Source of the DNA: JACPFV01 sp035526825
GTDB taxonomy: Bacteria; Pseudomonadota; Gammaproteobacteria; Nevskiales; Nevskiaceae
Length of the DNA stretch: 27,164 bases
Direction of reading: 5' to 3'
Assembly: GCA_035526825.1 (NCBI GenBank)
Contig: DATLBT010000009.1
Coordinates: 1-27,164 of the forward strand
The notes beneath the pieces were generated by a model, which was not told the DNA's origin, searched no databases, and worked only from the letters and a program-made list of their open reading frames with translations. Shown here one piece after another: positions 13,914-21,211 of this stretch. Numbering within the stretch: the first letter of the stretch is position 1; the number at the start of each line of letters is the position of its first letter. Made by a program: the position numbers and the translations under genes.

Positions 13914-14930
13914 TCAGACCTCGACGATCAGCTTCCCCGTGTTCTCGCCCTTGAACAGCCCGACCAGCGCCTGCGGCGCGTTGTCGAGGCCGCGCACCAG
14001 CGTGTGGGCGTCCTTCACGCGGCCGGTCTTCATCCACCACATCATGCGCAGCTGCGCGAGCGGAAAGCGCTTCACGTAGTCGAGGATGATGAAGCCCTCG
14101 ATCTTGAGCCGGCGCGTCAGCACGTGGATGAAATTCGTCGGGCCAATGCCGCTGCGGTCGTCCTTGCCGTATTGCGAGATCATTCCGCAGAGCACCACGC
14201 GGCCGTGGAGGTTCATCAGCTCGATGACCTCGTCCATGATCTCGCCGCCGGCGTTCTCGAAGTCGATGTCCACGCCATTCGGGCAGGCCGCCTTGAGCTG
14301 AGCCTTCCAGTCGGCGTCGCGCCGGCAGATCGCGGCGTCGAAGCCAAGCTCGCGCGTCAGCCATTCGCATTTCTCGCGCGTGCCGGCGATGCCGACGGCG
14401 CGACAGCCGTGGACTTTCGCGAGCTGGCCGACGATGCTGCCGACCGCGCCCGCCGCGGCTGAAACCACGACCGTCTCGCCGCGCTTCGGCTTGCCGATGT
14501 CCAGCAGCCCGAAGTATGCGGTCATGCCGGTCGCACCGAGCACGCCCATGACGTGCTCCGGCGGCAACGGCGGAAACGGCGGTAAAGCGGTAGCGGGCGT
14601 GGCGTCGTCCGGGCTGATGACCGCGTAGTCCTGCCAGCCCAGCAGGCCGACGACCTTGCGTCCGACCTTGTACTGCGAGCTATTGCTGGCGACGACTTCG
14701 CCCAGGCCGACGCCGCGCATGACGCCATCAAGTGGCACCGGCGGCAGGTAGCTCGGCTCTTCGCCCATCCAGATGCGATTGGTCGGGTCGAGCGACAAGT
14801 GCGAGAGCTTCACCAGCGCCTGGCCGGGACCCGGCACCGGCGCCGGCCCAACCACGCGCTCGAGGACCTTTGGATCGAAGTCGCCCGTGGGTCGCTGGCG
14901 CAGCACAAACCGACGATTCTGGCTGGTCAC
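13914..14930 (-). CDS. NADP-dependent MDR oxidoreductase (2-alkenal/enone reductase, CurA/PTGR-like)
   Basis: A 338-residue medium-chain reductase without catalytic zinc ligands. The N terminus (SQNRRFVLRQRPTGDF), the substrate segment LSLDPTNRIWM, the nucleotide-binding AAAGAVG (158-164) followed by SIVGQLAK, and VDIDFENAGGEIMDEVIELM are typical of NADPH-dependent alkenal and curcumin reductases and of prostaglandin/leukotriene reductases. Such enzymes reduce the carbon-carbon double bond of alpha,beta-unsaturated aldehydes or ketones. The GTG at 14930 is chosen because it yields the family N terminus and lies 1 nt after the TGA of the upstream alcohol dehydrogenase; longer reading into that gene adds unrelated Arg-rich sequence. 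The two genes are surely co-transcribed, suggesting a common task in carbonyl metabolism or detoxification. Exact substrate unknown. Confidence 0.92.
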   Translation of the reverse strand: MTSQNRRFVLRQRPTGDFDPKVLERVVGPAPVPGPGQALVKLSHLSLDPTNRIWMGEEPSYLPPVPLDGVMRGVGLGEVVASNSSQYKVGRKVVGLLGWQDYAVISPDDATPATALPPFPPLPPEHVMGVLGATGMTAYFGLLDIGKPKRGETVVVSAAAGAVGSIVGQLAKVHGCRAVGIAGTREKCEWLTRELGFDAAICRRDADWKAQLKAACPNGVDIDFENAGGEIMDEVIELMNLHGRVVLCGMISQYGKDDRSGIGPTNFIHVLTRRLKIEGFIILDYVKRFPLAQLRMMWWMKTGRVKDAHTLVRGLDNAPQALVGLFKGENTGKLIVEV

Positions 14931-14931
14931 C

Positions 14932-16152
14932 TCAGGCCGCCTTCGGCAGCATCTGGCCGAGGAAGCCCTTCGCTTCCGGCATGTCCATGTACCGCGGCAC
15001 CGCGTAATACAGGTGCGCCTCGGTGAGGGCCTTGTCCGCAATCGCGTCGATGTCGCTCGCCTTGAGCTTGTCGACCTGCGTCGGGATGCCGAATTCCTGG
15101 TTCATCTGGCGTACGCGCGCGATGAACTTGTCGGCAAGCTCGCTGGTGCTTTCACCGCCGGTCTTCAAACCGCTCACCTCGGCCAGCGTCGCCAGGCGCT
15201 CCGCACAATCGGCCTTGGAGAAGTCGAGCACGCGCGGCAGCACGATCGCGTTCGCCAGCCCGTGCGGCACGTGGTAGTACGCGCCGAAGTTGTGGGCGAA
15301 CGCATGCACGTAGCCGACGCCGGCGGTGGTGAAGGCGACGCCCGCCTTGAACGAGGCGAGCGCCATGTTCTGGCGCGCCTCGATGTTCTTGCCGTCTTTC
15401 ACCGCGGTGGCGAGGTTCTGCATGATGAGCTTCGTCGCCTCGAGCGCCTCGGTGTCGGTCTTCGTCGTGCGGTTGCGCGAAAGGTAGGCCTCCACGGCAT
15501 GCGTCAACGCGTCCATCCCGGTCGCCGCGGTGATCGGCGGCGGCAGGCCGGTCATGAGCGCGCCATCCAGCGCAGCGGCCACGGGCACGAGTCGCGGCGA
15601 CATGATCGCGAACTTGCGTGTCGTCGACGGATCCGACACGACGGCGGCGATGGTGACCTCGGAGCCGGTGCCGGCCGTGGTCGGCACCGCGTACAGCGGC
15701 AACAGCTTGAAGGCGACGCGCATCAAGCCGGACATGTGGACGATCTTGTAGGGATTGGTGGCGCGCGCCGCGATGACCTTTGCCGCGTCGATCGACGAGC
15801 CCCCGCCGATGGCGAGGATCGCGGTGCAGCGGTGCTGCTTCAGCAGCGCCAACCCATTCTCGATCTGTTCGATGGTCGGGTTCGGCAATACGCCGTCATA
15901 GACCACGGTCTGCACGCCGAGCGCTGACAGCTTGTCCTGGAACGGCTTGAGCAGGCCGATCTTGACCAGCATGGCATCGGTCACGATGAGCAGGTTCTTG
16001 ACGCCCTGCTGCGCGACGTGCTCGCAAAGCCTCATCGACGAGCCGGGGCCGGTGAACAACTGCGGCGTGCTGAAGAACAGCAGCGGTGTCGTGATTTTCA
16101 ACAGGAACTGCCAGATGCGGAAGAAAAATACTTTCACTGCGAATGGAATCAC
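14932..16152 (-). CDS. Iron-containing (group III) alcohol dehydrogenase
   Basis: A 406-residue NAD(P)-dependent alcohol dehydrogenase of the iron-activated family. The nucleotide-binding GGGSSID (116-122), the VPTTAGTGSEVT signature, and the metal ligands D214 and H218 (MDALTHAVEAY), H283 (YVHAFAH) and H297 (VPHG) are all visible, so the active site looks intact. Unusually, the N terminus carries an extra hydrophobic, partly basic stretch (residues about 4-28, VKVFFFRIWQFLLKITTPLL) before the standard FSTPQLFTGPG, which could attach the enzyme to the membrane. The GTG at 16152 is preceded by GGGGGAGAG about 8 nt upstream, which supports this start. It is the first gene of a pair with the enone reductase and is divergent from the nucleotide cyclase across 52 bp. 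The physiological alcohol is not evident. Confidence 0.93.
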   Translation of the reverse strand: MIPFAVKVFFFRIWQFLLKITTPLLFFSTPQLFTGPGSSMRLCEHVAQQGVKNLLIVTDAMLVKIGLLKPFQDKLSALGVQTVVYDGVLPNPTIEQIENGLALLKQHRCTAILAIGGGSSIDAAKVIAARATNPYKIVHMSGLMRVAFKLLPLYAVPTTAGTGSEVTIAAVVSDPSTTRKFAIMSPRLVPVAAALDGALMTGLPPPITAATGMDALTHAVEAYLSRNRTTKTDTEALEATKLIMQNLATAVKDGKNIEARQNMALASFKAGVAFTTAGVGYVHAFAHNFGAYYHVPHGLANAIVLPRVLDFSKADCAERLATLAEVSGLKTGGESTSELADKFIARVRQMNQEFGIPTQVDKLKASDIDAIADKALTEAHLYYAVPRYMDMPEAKGFLGQMLPKAA

Positions 16153-16204
16153 GTTGCTGCTCTCCCCCGGAAGAGACGGCCAGTATATTTGCTAGGCTCG
16201 GACG

Positions 16205-17482
16205 ATGGATATCGGCGGCTTCCACATCGTCGCGTTGCTCGCTTGCGGCATGGGTGCGGCGGTTTGGGGCACTGACAGCCAGAGCCCGACCAGCCGCGCG
16301 CTCGGCGTGTTCCTCGCGGCGATGGGTGGCGTCATCTTTGTCAGCATCCAGGTCCCGGACACCGGCACTTTGCCGGAATGGACGCGCATCCTCGGGGTGC
16401 TCGATGCGGTCGCTTTCATCGCCGGCGTCGAATGGGGCGTGCGGGTCGGCGAAACCGTGGCGTCCAGCCGGCTCATCCGGCCCGGACGGCTCATGCTGCG
16501 CGCTGCCCAGGTGGTGATCGCGCTGTATGCCGTCGTCATCGCGTGGCAGCCGGACCTGCGGGCACGCGCCCTCGGTGGCTCGCTGGACTTCGACCTGGCG
16601 ACCGATCCCGAGCTCGCGTTCTACCTGGTCGCTGCGCCGTGGGTGCTGGCCGTGGGTCTTGTCTCGGCCGCGGGGGTCCGGTTGTTGCGCGAGCAGCCCG
16701 ACAAGGCCGAGGCGGCGCGGATCATGTCGATGCTCGTGGTGATGCCCCTGTTTGCGCTCGGCCTCGCGCTGCCGGACGCCTGGGCGCCGCTGTCGATCGC
16801 GCTGGGCGAGATCGTGTTCCTGGTCGGGGCGCTGCGCTATCACACGGTGCAGGGCGCGCGCGGCCAGTTCATGGCGCAATTCCTGTCACCGCAAGTCGCG
16901 GAGCTGGTGCGAAAGCGCGGGCTCAAAAACGCCATGGCGCGTGAGCGCCGGGTCGTGACCGTCATCTCCTGCGACATCCGTGGCTTCACCGGCTACGCGC
17001 AAGGCACCTCGCCGGACCGCGTCATGCGTTTGTTGCGCGACTTCTATGGCGCGGTCGGCGCGGCGGCGACCGCGTACGGCGGCACCATCAAGGACCTCGC
17101 CGGCGATGGCGCGCTGATCCTGGTCGGCGCACCGGTGGCTTTCGACGACCAGCCGGTCCGGGGATTGGCGCTGGCGCGCCACTTGCAGGAGAGGGCGCGG
17201 CGCGTCGTGCGCAAGTATTCGACCGACATGGGACTGGGCGTGGGCGTGGCCACCGGCGAGGTTGCGGTCGGCATCGTCGGGCAGGGCGCTCGCTACGAGT
17301 ACGTCGCCGTGGGCCCGGCGGTGAACCTGGCCTCGCGCCTGTGCGACGAGGCGCGTGACGGCGAAATCCGCGTCGACGCCGCAACGCTGGAGGCTGCCGG
17401 CGAAACGCTGCCGGTGAACAGTGAGCTGCGGCCCCTCAAGGGCGTGGGCCGCGAAGTGCCGACCTACGTGATCGACACATAA
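16205..17482 (+). CDS. Membrane-bound class III adenylate/guanylate cyclase
   Basis: A 425-residue protein with about six or seven hydrophobic segments (roughly 5-21, 32-50, 63-80, 99-115, 139-160, 173-190, 194-211), a linker helix and a C-terminal class III cyclase domain (about 248-420). The metal-binding Asp residues D257 (SCDIRGFT) and D301 (LAGDGALILV) are present, as is the base-selecting Lys K296 and the transition-state N374 and R378 (VNLASRL). The second base-selecting position, usually Asp or Thr before VNLA, reads Pro-Ala (P371-A372), so whether it makes cAMP or cGMP cannot be said. The membrane part is probably a sensor. ATG at 16205 has a weak ribosome-binding site. Its TAA lies in the left arm of the palindrome 17478-17510. 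The only cNMP-binding protein in the window is the EAL protein at 6976-8190. Confidence 0.92.
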   Translation: MDIGGFHIVALLACGMGAAVWGTDSQSPTSRALGVFLAAMGGVIFVSIQVPDTGTLPEWTRILGVLDAVAFIAGVEWGVRVGETVASSRLIRPGRLMLRAAQVVIALYAVVIAWQPDLRARALGGSLDFDLATDPELAFYLVAAPWVLAVGLVSAAGVRLLREQPDKAEAARIMSMLVVMPLFALGLALPDAWAPLSIALGEIVFLVGALRYHTVQGARGQFMAQFLSPQVAELVRKRGLKNAMARERRVVTVISCDIRGFTGYAQGTSPDRVMRLLRDFYGAVGAAATAYGGTIKDLAGDGALILVGAPVAFDDQPVRGLALARHLQERARRVVRKYSTDMGLGVGVATGEVAVGIVGQGARYEYVAVGPAVNLASRLCDEARDGEIRVDAATLEAAGETLPVNSELRPLKGVGREVPTYVIDT

Positions 17483-17510
17483 GAAAAGGGGTCTGACCCC
17501 TTTTCTTATG
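17478..17510 (+). terminator. Perfect 15-bp palindrome holding both convergent stop codons; likely bidirectional terminator
   Basis: CATAAGAAAAGGGGT (17478-17492), loop CTG, then the exact reverse complement (17496-17510). The cyclase TAA (17480-17482) and, on the other strand, the DUF4282 TAA (17508-17506) fall at mirror-image positions. On each strand the 3' arm carries CCCCTTTT after the loop, so it can terminate both transcripts. Cores of the type GGGGTCTGACCCC recur in proteobacterial genomes, from memory, so it may also be a small repetitive element. Confidence 0.85.
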
Positions 17511-17895
17511 GCTTTTGCGAGCCCTTGCCGAATAGCAGGGTGCGCAGGGCACCGAACTTCGGGATCTCCTGCGACACGACGTGGGTGTGCGTGGCGACCT
17601 GCTCGATGTACCAGGCGATCCGGAACACGGCCAGTACGAATTCGAGTGCGATGCGCAGCGCAGTGATCATGGTAAAGAACAGCAGCGGCCCGAGCACGAG
17701 CCACGCAAGCCCCTCGGCGAGCGAAGCGCGGAAACTCAGGAAAACTAGGTACAGCGTGAAGACCGCGCTCGCGCCGATGCCGAGGCCGTAGACCAGCGGC
17801 AGCATGCGCGTCGTCAGGAAGGTCGTGAATTGCAGGTCGAACAGCTCGCGCAGGTACTCGCGCGCAACGCCACGCCGCTTGTCGGGTTCGGACAT
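17506..17895 (-). CDS. DUF4282 small membrane protein
   Basis: A 129-residue protein with two strong transmembrane helices. The N-terminal LFDLQFTTFLTTRMLPLVYG (around 18-38) is followed by hydrophobic segments at about 35-55 and 65-90, with the final IALEFVLAVFRIAWYIEQ helix, the recognisable DUF4282 layout. Function unknown; members are predicted inner-membrane proteins. The ATG at 17895 (MSEPDKRRG) is chosen over an upstream in-frame start at 17961 because the extension would overlap the divergent DUF445 gene and is non-conserved in character. The ribosome-binding site is weak (AGG 3 nt upstream). The gene converges on the cyclase, its TAA lying in the shared palindrome. Only 28 bp separate it from the divergent DUF445 gene, so the two may share control sequences. 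Confidence 0.85.
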   Translation of the reverse strand: MSEPDKRRGVAREYLRELFDLQFTTFLTTRMLPLVYGLGIGASAVFTLYLVFLSFRASLAEGLAWLVLGPLLFFTMITALRIALEFVLAVFRIAWYIEQVATHTHVVSQEIPKFGALRTLLFGKGSQKP

Positions 17896-17906
17896 GTGCC
17901 TATAGT
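17879..17906 (+). promoter_or_regulatory. Possible promoter of the DUF445 gene
   Basis: TTGTCG (17879-17884), a 16-bp spacer and TATAGT (17901-17906), 17 nt before the ATG. It lies within the start region of the divergent DUF4282 gene. A fair -10 but only a moderate -35. Confidence 0.45.
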
Positions 17907-17923
17907 ACGTGCCGGGGGGACTC

Positions 17924-19165
17924 ATGGACTTCGCGGGGATCGTGGACGACGTCCAGCGCAACTGGATGCTGTACGCATCGATGCCGGTGGTCGCGGCGGT
18001 GATCGGCTACACCACCAAGCTGGTGGCGATCCGCATGATGTTCGAGCCGATCGAGTTCGTCGGCAGGCCGCCGTATTTCGGCTGGCAGGGCATCGTGCCG
18101 CGCAACGCCGAGCGCATGGCCACCATCGCCTGCGAACTCATGACCACGCGCCTGATCTCACCGCAGGACGTGTTCGGCAAGCTCGACCCGGATCGCGTGG
18201 CGCGCGAGATCGAGCAGCCGATGCTCGCCGCGGTCGACGACATCACGCGCGAGGTGGCGTCGCGTTTCCAGCCCGGCCTGTGGGAGATGCTGCCAGAGCG
18301 CATGCGCCAGCTCGTGGTGAACCGCATCCGCGACGACGCACCGACCATCGTCACGCGGATCATGCAGGACATCCAGCGCAACATCGACCAGGTGTTCGAC
18401 CTGAAGCACATGGTCATCACCAACCTTAAGCGCGACAAGGCGCTGCTGAACCGCATCTTCAAGGAGACCGGTGCCAGGGAGTTCCGCTTCATCGCGCACT
18501 CGGGCTTTTACTTCGGCTTCGCCATCGGCTGCGTTCAGGCGATCACCTGGGCGCTGACCCACAACGCCTGGGTCATGCCGCTGTTCGGCGGCTTCACCGG
18601 CTGGTTCACCGACTGGCTTGCGTTGAAGATGATCTTCGAGCCCAAGCAGCCCCGGAGATTCTTCGGCCTGTTCGAATGGCAGGGCTTGTTCATCAAGCGG
18701 CGCAAGGAAGTCGCCGCCGAGTACGGCGCGCTGATTGCCAAGGAAATCATCACGCCGCGCAACGTCATGGAAGAGGTGCTACGCGGCCCGCTTGCGGACC
18801 GGCTTTACGAAATGGTGCTCAAGCACGTGCAGAGGAGCGTCGATGAGCAGGCCGGCATGGCCAAGCCGCTGGTGGTGTTCGCCGTCGGTGGCGCGCGTTA
18901 CCAGGAGATGAAGCAGGCGGTGGCCAAGCAGCTGATGGCGCGACTGCCCGACACATTGCGGCACGTCGAGGACTACGCCGAGGACGCGATGGACCTCAAG
19001 AACACGCTGACACGCAAGATGCAGGAGCTGACCGAGGACGAGTTCGAGGGCTTGCTGCGACCGGCGTTCAAGCAGGACGAGTGGATCCTCATCGCGGTGG
19101 GCGCGGCGCTCGGCTTCCTGGTCGGTGAGATGCAGGTGTTCGTAATGCTGCACATGGGGCGGTAG
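17924..19165 (+). CDS. DUF445 family membrane protein with internal duplication
   Basis: A 413-residue membrane protein of the DUF445 family (relatives include YheB and YjiN). The family motif occurs twice: GYTTKLVAIRMMFEP at 28-42 and GWFTDWLALKMIFEP at 226-240. Each copy is followed by an F-x-WQG segment and then an amphipathic helical stretch, so the protein is an internal tandem repeat. Hydrophobic helices lie at about 14-36, 188-220 and 390-412, with long cytosolic or periplasmic helical regions between. Function unknown. The ATG at 17924 sits just after GGGGGGA; a GTG at 17909 would add five residues and lose this ribosome-binding site. It is followed 78 nt later by the acyl-CoA dehydrogenase gene on the same strand. 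Confidence 0.92.
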   Translation: MDFAGIVDDVQRNWMLYASMPVVAAVIGYTTKLVAIRMMFEPIEFVGRPPYFGWQGIVPRNAERMATIACELMTTRLISPQDVFGKLDPDRVAREIEQPMLAAVDDITREVASRFQPGLWEMLPERMRQLVVNRIRDDAPTIVTRIMQDIQRNIDQVFDLKHMVITNLKRDKALLNRIFKETGAREFRFIAHSGFYFGFAIGCVQAITWALTHNAWVMPLFGGFTGWFTDWLALKMIFEPKQPRRFFGLFEWQGLFIKRRKEVAAEYGALIAKEIITPRNVMEEVLRGPLADRLYEMVLKHVQRSVDEQAGMAKPLVVFAVGGARYQEMKQAVAKQLMARLPDTLRHVEDYAEDAMDLKNTLTRKMQELTEDEFEGLLRPAFKQDEWILIAVGAALGFLVGEMQVFVMLHMGR

Positions 19166-19243
19166 CCGCCCTCGCGGTAATCCCGCTTCTCGCGCACAGA
19201 TGCAATCATGCGTCGCGCCTTTCGATTACCCCTGGAGTCACCC

Positions 19244-20395
19244 ATGATCCCCCGCACCCTGTTCGGTCCCGAGCACGAGGACTTTCGCAAGACCGTGCAG
19301 CGCTTCTTTGCCGACGAGGTCGTGCCGCATCGCGAGGCGTGGGAAGCGCAGCAGCACGTCGACCGCAAGATCTGGAATCGCGCGGGCGAGCTGGGCCTGC
19401 TGTGCATGCACCTGCCGGAGGAGTACGGCGGCGCCGGCATGACCGACCGGCTGTTCAACATCGTGCGCATCGAGGAAGGCGCCTACGCCGGTGACTCTGG
19501 CTTCTCGCCGGGGGTTGGCGTGCATGGCGACATCGTTGCTAATTACATCCTCAACTTCGGCAGCGCCGAGCAGAAGCAGAAATGGCTCCCGGGCATGGCC
19601 AGCGGCGACCTCGTTGGCGCCGTTGCCATGACCGAACCGGGTACCGGCTCCGACCTGCAGGCGGTGCGCACCACGGCGACGACCGACGGCGACCACTACG
19701 TCATCAACGGCAGCAAGACCTTCATCACGAATGGCTACCTGTGCGACCTCGTCATCGTCGTCGCCAAGACCGGCAACAGCGGCGAGGGTGCCAAGGACAT
19801 CTCGCTGATCGTGGTCGAGGCCGGCACGGCCGGCTTCACCAAGGGCAAGCCGCTCAAGAAAATCGGCATGCACGCTCAAGACACCTGCGAGCTGTTCTTC
19901 GACAACGTGCGCGTGCCCAAGGCGAACCTGCTCGGGCGCCAGGAGGGCATGGGCTTCGTCATGCTGATGCAGGAACTGGCGTGGGAGCGCCTGATCACCG
20001 CGGTCGGCTGCATCGCGGGCTGCGAGCGCGTGCTCAAGACCACGCTCGAGTACACGCGCAACCGCAAGGCCTTCGGCAAGCCGATCGCGGCATTCCAGAA
20101 CACGCGCTTCCGGCTCGCCGAGCTGAAAGCCGAGGTCGTCATTGGCCGGGTCTACGTCGATCGCTGCATCGAGCTCGCGGCGAAGAAGAAGCTGGCTCCG
20201 GACGACGCTGCGATCTCGAAGATGTGGGTGACCGACCTGCTGAGCAAGGTGATCGACCAGTGCCTGCAATTCCACGGCGGCAATGGTTACATGCTCGAGT
20301 ACCCCATCGCGCGAGCCTATTGCGACTCGCGCGCCAACCGCATCTATGCGGGCAGCAACGAGATCATGAAGGAGCTGATCGCGCGGGGGTTCTAG
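19244..20395 (+). CDS. Acyl-CoA dehydrogenase (long-chain/isovaleryl-type active site)
   Basis: A 383-residue FAD flavoenzyme that introduces a trans-2 double bond into an acyl-CoA and passes electrons to ETF. Family signatures are AVAMTEPGTGSDLQAVRT (FAD/substrate binding), GSKTFITNG, RKAFGKPIAAFQNTRFRLAE, and QFHGGNGYMLEYPIARAY. The C-terminal motif reads IYAGSNEIMKELI, so the Glu that serves as catalytic base in short- and medium-chain enzymes (YEGT) is replaced by Ala. Instead E248 in LAWERLITA lies where isovaleryl- and long-chain acyl-CoA dehydrogenases place their base. I therefore favour a long- or branched-chain substrate. ATG at 19244 has GGAG about 7 nt upstream; an in-frame ATG at 19208 would add a 12-residue basic tail and has no better ribosome-binding site. 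It converges on the envelope-transport operon with only 14 bp between stops. Confidence 0.94.
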   Translation: MIPRTLFGPEHEDFRKTVQRFFADEVVPHREAWEAQQHVDRKIWNRAGELGLLCMHLPEEYGGAGMTDRLFNIVRIEEGAYAGDSGFSPGVGVHGDIVANYILNFGSAEQKQKWLPGMASGDLVGAVAMTEPGTGSDLQAVRTTATTDGDHYVINGSKTFITNGYLCDLVIVVAKTGNSGEGAKDISLIVVEAGTAGFTKGKPLKKIGMHAQDTCELFFDNVRVPKANLLGRQEGMGFVMLMQELAWERLITAVGCIAGCERVLKTTLEYTRNRKAFGKPIAAFQNTRFRLAELKAEVVIGRVYVDRCIELAAKKKLAPDDAAISKMWVTDLLSKVIDQCLQFHGGNGYMLEYPIARAYCDSRANRIYAGSNEIMKELIARGF

Positions 20396-20409
20396 GGCCG
20401 TATTCCACG

Positions 20410-21204
20410 CTACGCTCGGGGCAAAACCTCGCGCAGCAGTTCTGTCGCCCCGGCGCGGCTCGCGATGGCCCTGAGTTTCTGCACGGTGCCCGCACCGAGC
20501 TCGATGGCGATGTCGCCGACGCGGCCCTGCTGCGCGGTGGTGAGTTGGCCCATCATCAGCAGCCCGGCGTCCTGGACCTCGGTCGGTCCTGCCGCGATCG
20601 CCGCGACGACGCGCTTGAGGCGCTCGAGCGGCACGAGGTCGATGAGCTCGGCGACACGCTGGCGGCGCTCGACATACCCGGCCACGCGCACCAGGGCGTG
20701 GTCGTCGGAGATCTTCTCCATGACCGCGCGAATGGCCTCGTCGGTGAGTTCATCGACGAAGCGCCCCATCGTCACGTAGTCCTTGCGCTTCAGCAGGACC
20801 TGCGCCACCTCGACGATGATCTTGACCGGCATGCGCTGGAGCAGGGTGGAGGCGCTGCGCGGGTCCATCTGCACGCAGACGTCGGCGAGAAATGCGGTCT
20901 TGAGCCCGCCGGCGATCTCGACGGCGCGCTGCGGGTCCATGACGCCGGACACGCGCGCCGACAACATGGGCCCGAACACCCGCTCGGACATCTTGGCGAT
21001 CAGCGAAGCAGGCAGCAGCTTGCTGGCGTCGGCGAGGCGCTGGAACGCGACGCGATGCTCGTCGAACAGCGATTGCGTGATGCGATCCTCCAGTTGGCGC
21101 AGCGCCGCGACATCGAGCCCGGCGAGGAAGTCGACCTCCGCAGGCTCGGTGCCGAGCGCGCGCGCGAGCTTGACCAGCTCGGCACGCACCAGCAGCTCGC
21201 TCAT
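20410..21204 (-). CDS. Helical-repeat protein of unknown function, last gene of the transporter operon
   Basis: A 264-residue soluble, almost all-helical protein that I do not recognise. Short helix pairs recur, for example SASTLLQRMPVKIIVEVAQV, TMGRFVDELTDEAIRAVMEK and RRQRVAELIDLVPLERLKRV, spaced 30-40 residues apart; the pattern recalls the MgtE N-terminal or FliG-type superhelix, but I cannot claim homology. No signal peptide or membrane segment is visible, so it is probably cytoplasmic. The ATG at 21204 is 7 nt after the TGA of the small CTG-start gene and lacks a good ribosome-binding site, which suggests translational coupling. Position at the end of the DUF1302-DUF1329-Ycf48-RND operon suggests a cytosolic adaptor or regulator of the pump (inference). 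Confidence 0.7.
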   Translation of the reverse strand: MSELLVRAELVKLARALGTEPAEVDFLAGLDVAALRQLEDRITQSLFDEHRVAFQRLADASKLLPASLIAKMSERVFGPMLSARVSGVMDPQRAVEIAGGLKTAFLADVCVQMDPRSASTLLQRMPVKIIVEVAQVLLKRKDYVTMGRFVDELTDEAIRAVMEKISDDHALVRVAGYVERRQRVAELIDLVPLERLKRVVAAIAAGPTEVQDAGLLMMGQLTTAQQGRVGDIAIELGAGTVQKLRAIASRAGATELLREVLPRA

Positions 21205-21211
21205 GGGTGCG

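Noticed and set aside
13900..13925. CGAGG/CCTCG inverted repeat after tRNA-Pro as a terminator
   Set aside because: No T run on either strand and the stem is only 5 bp; it overlaps the stop of the MDR reductase gene.
13914..15041. Longer form of the MDR reductase starting at 15041
   Set aside because: The extra 37 residues are Arg/Cys-rich out-of-frame sequence of the alcohol dehydrogenase gene.
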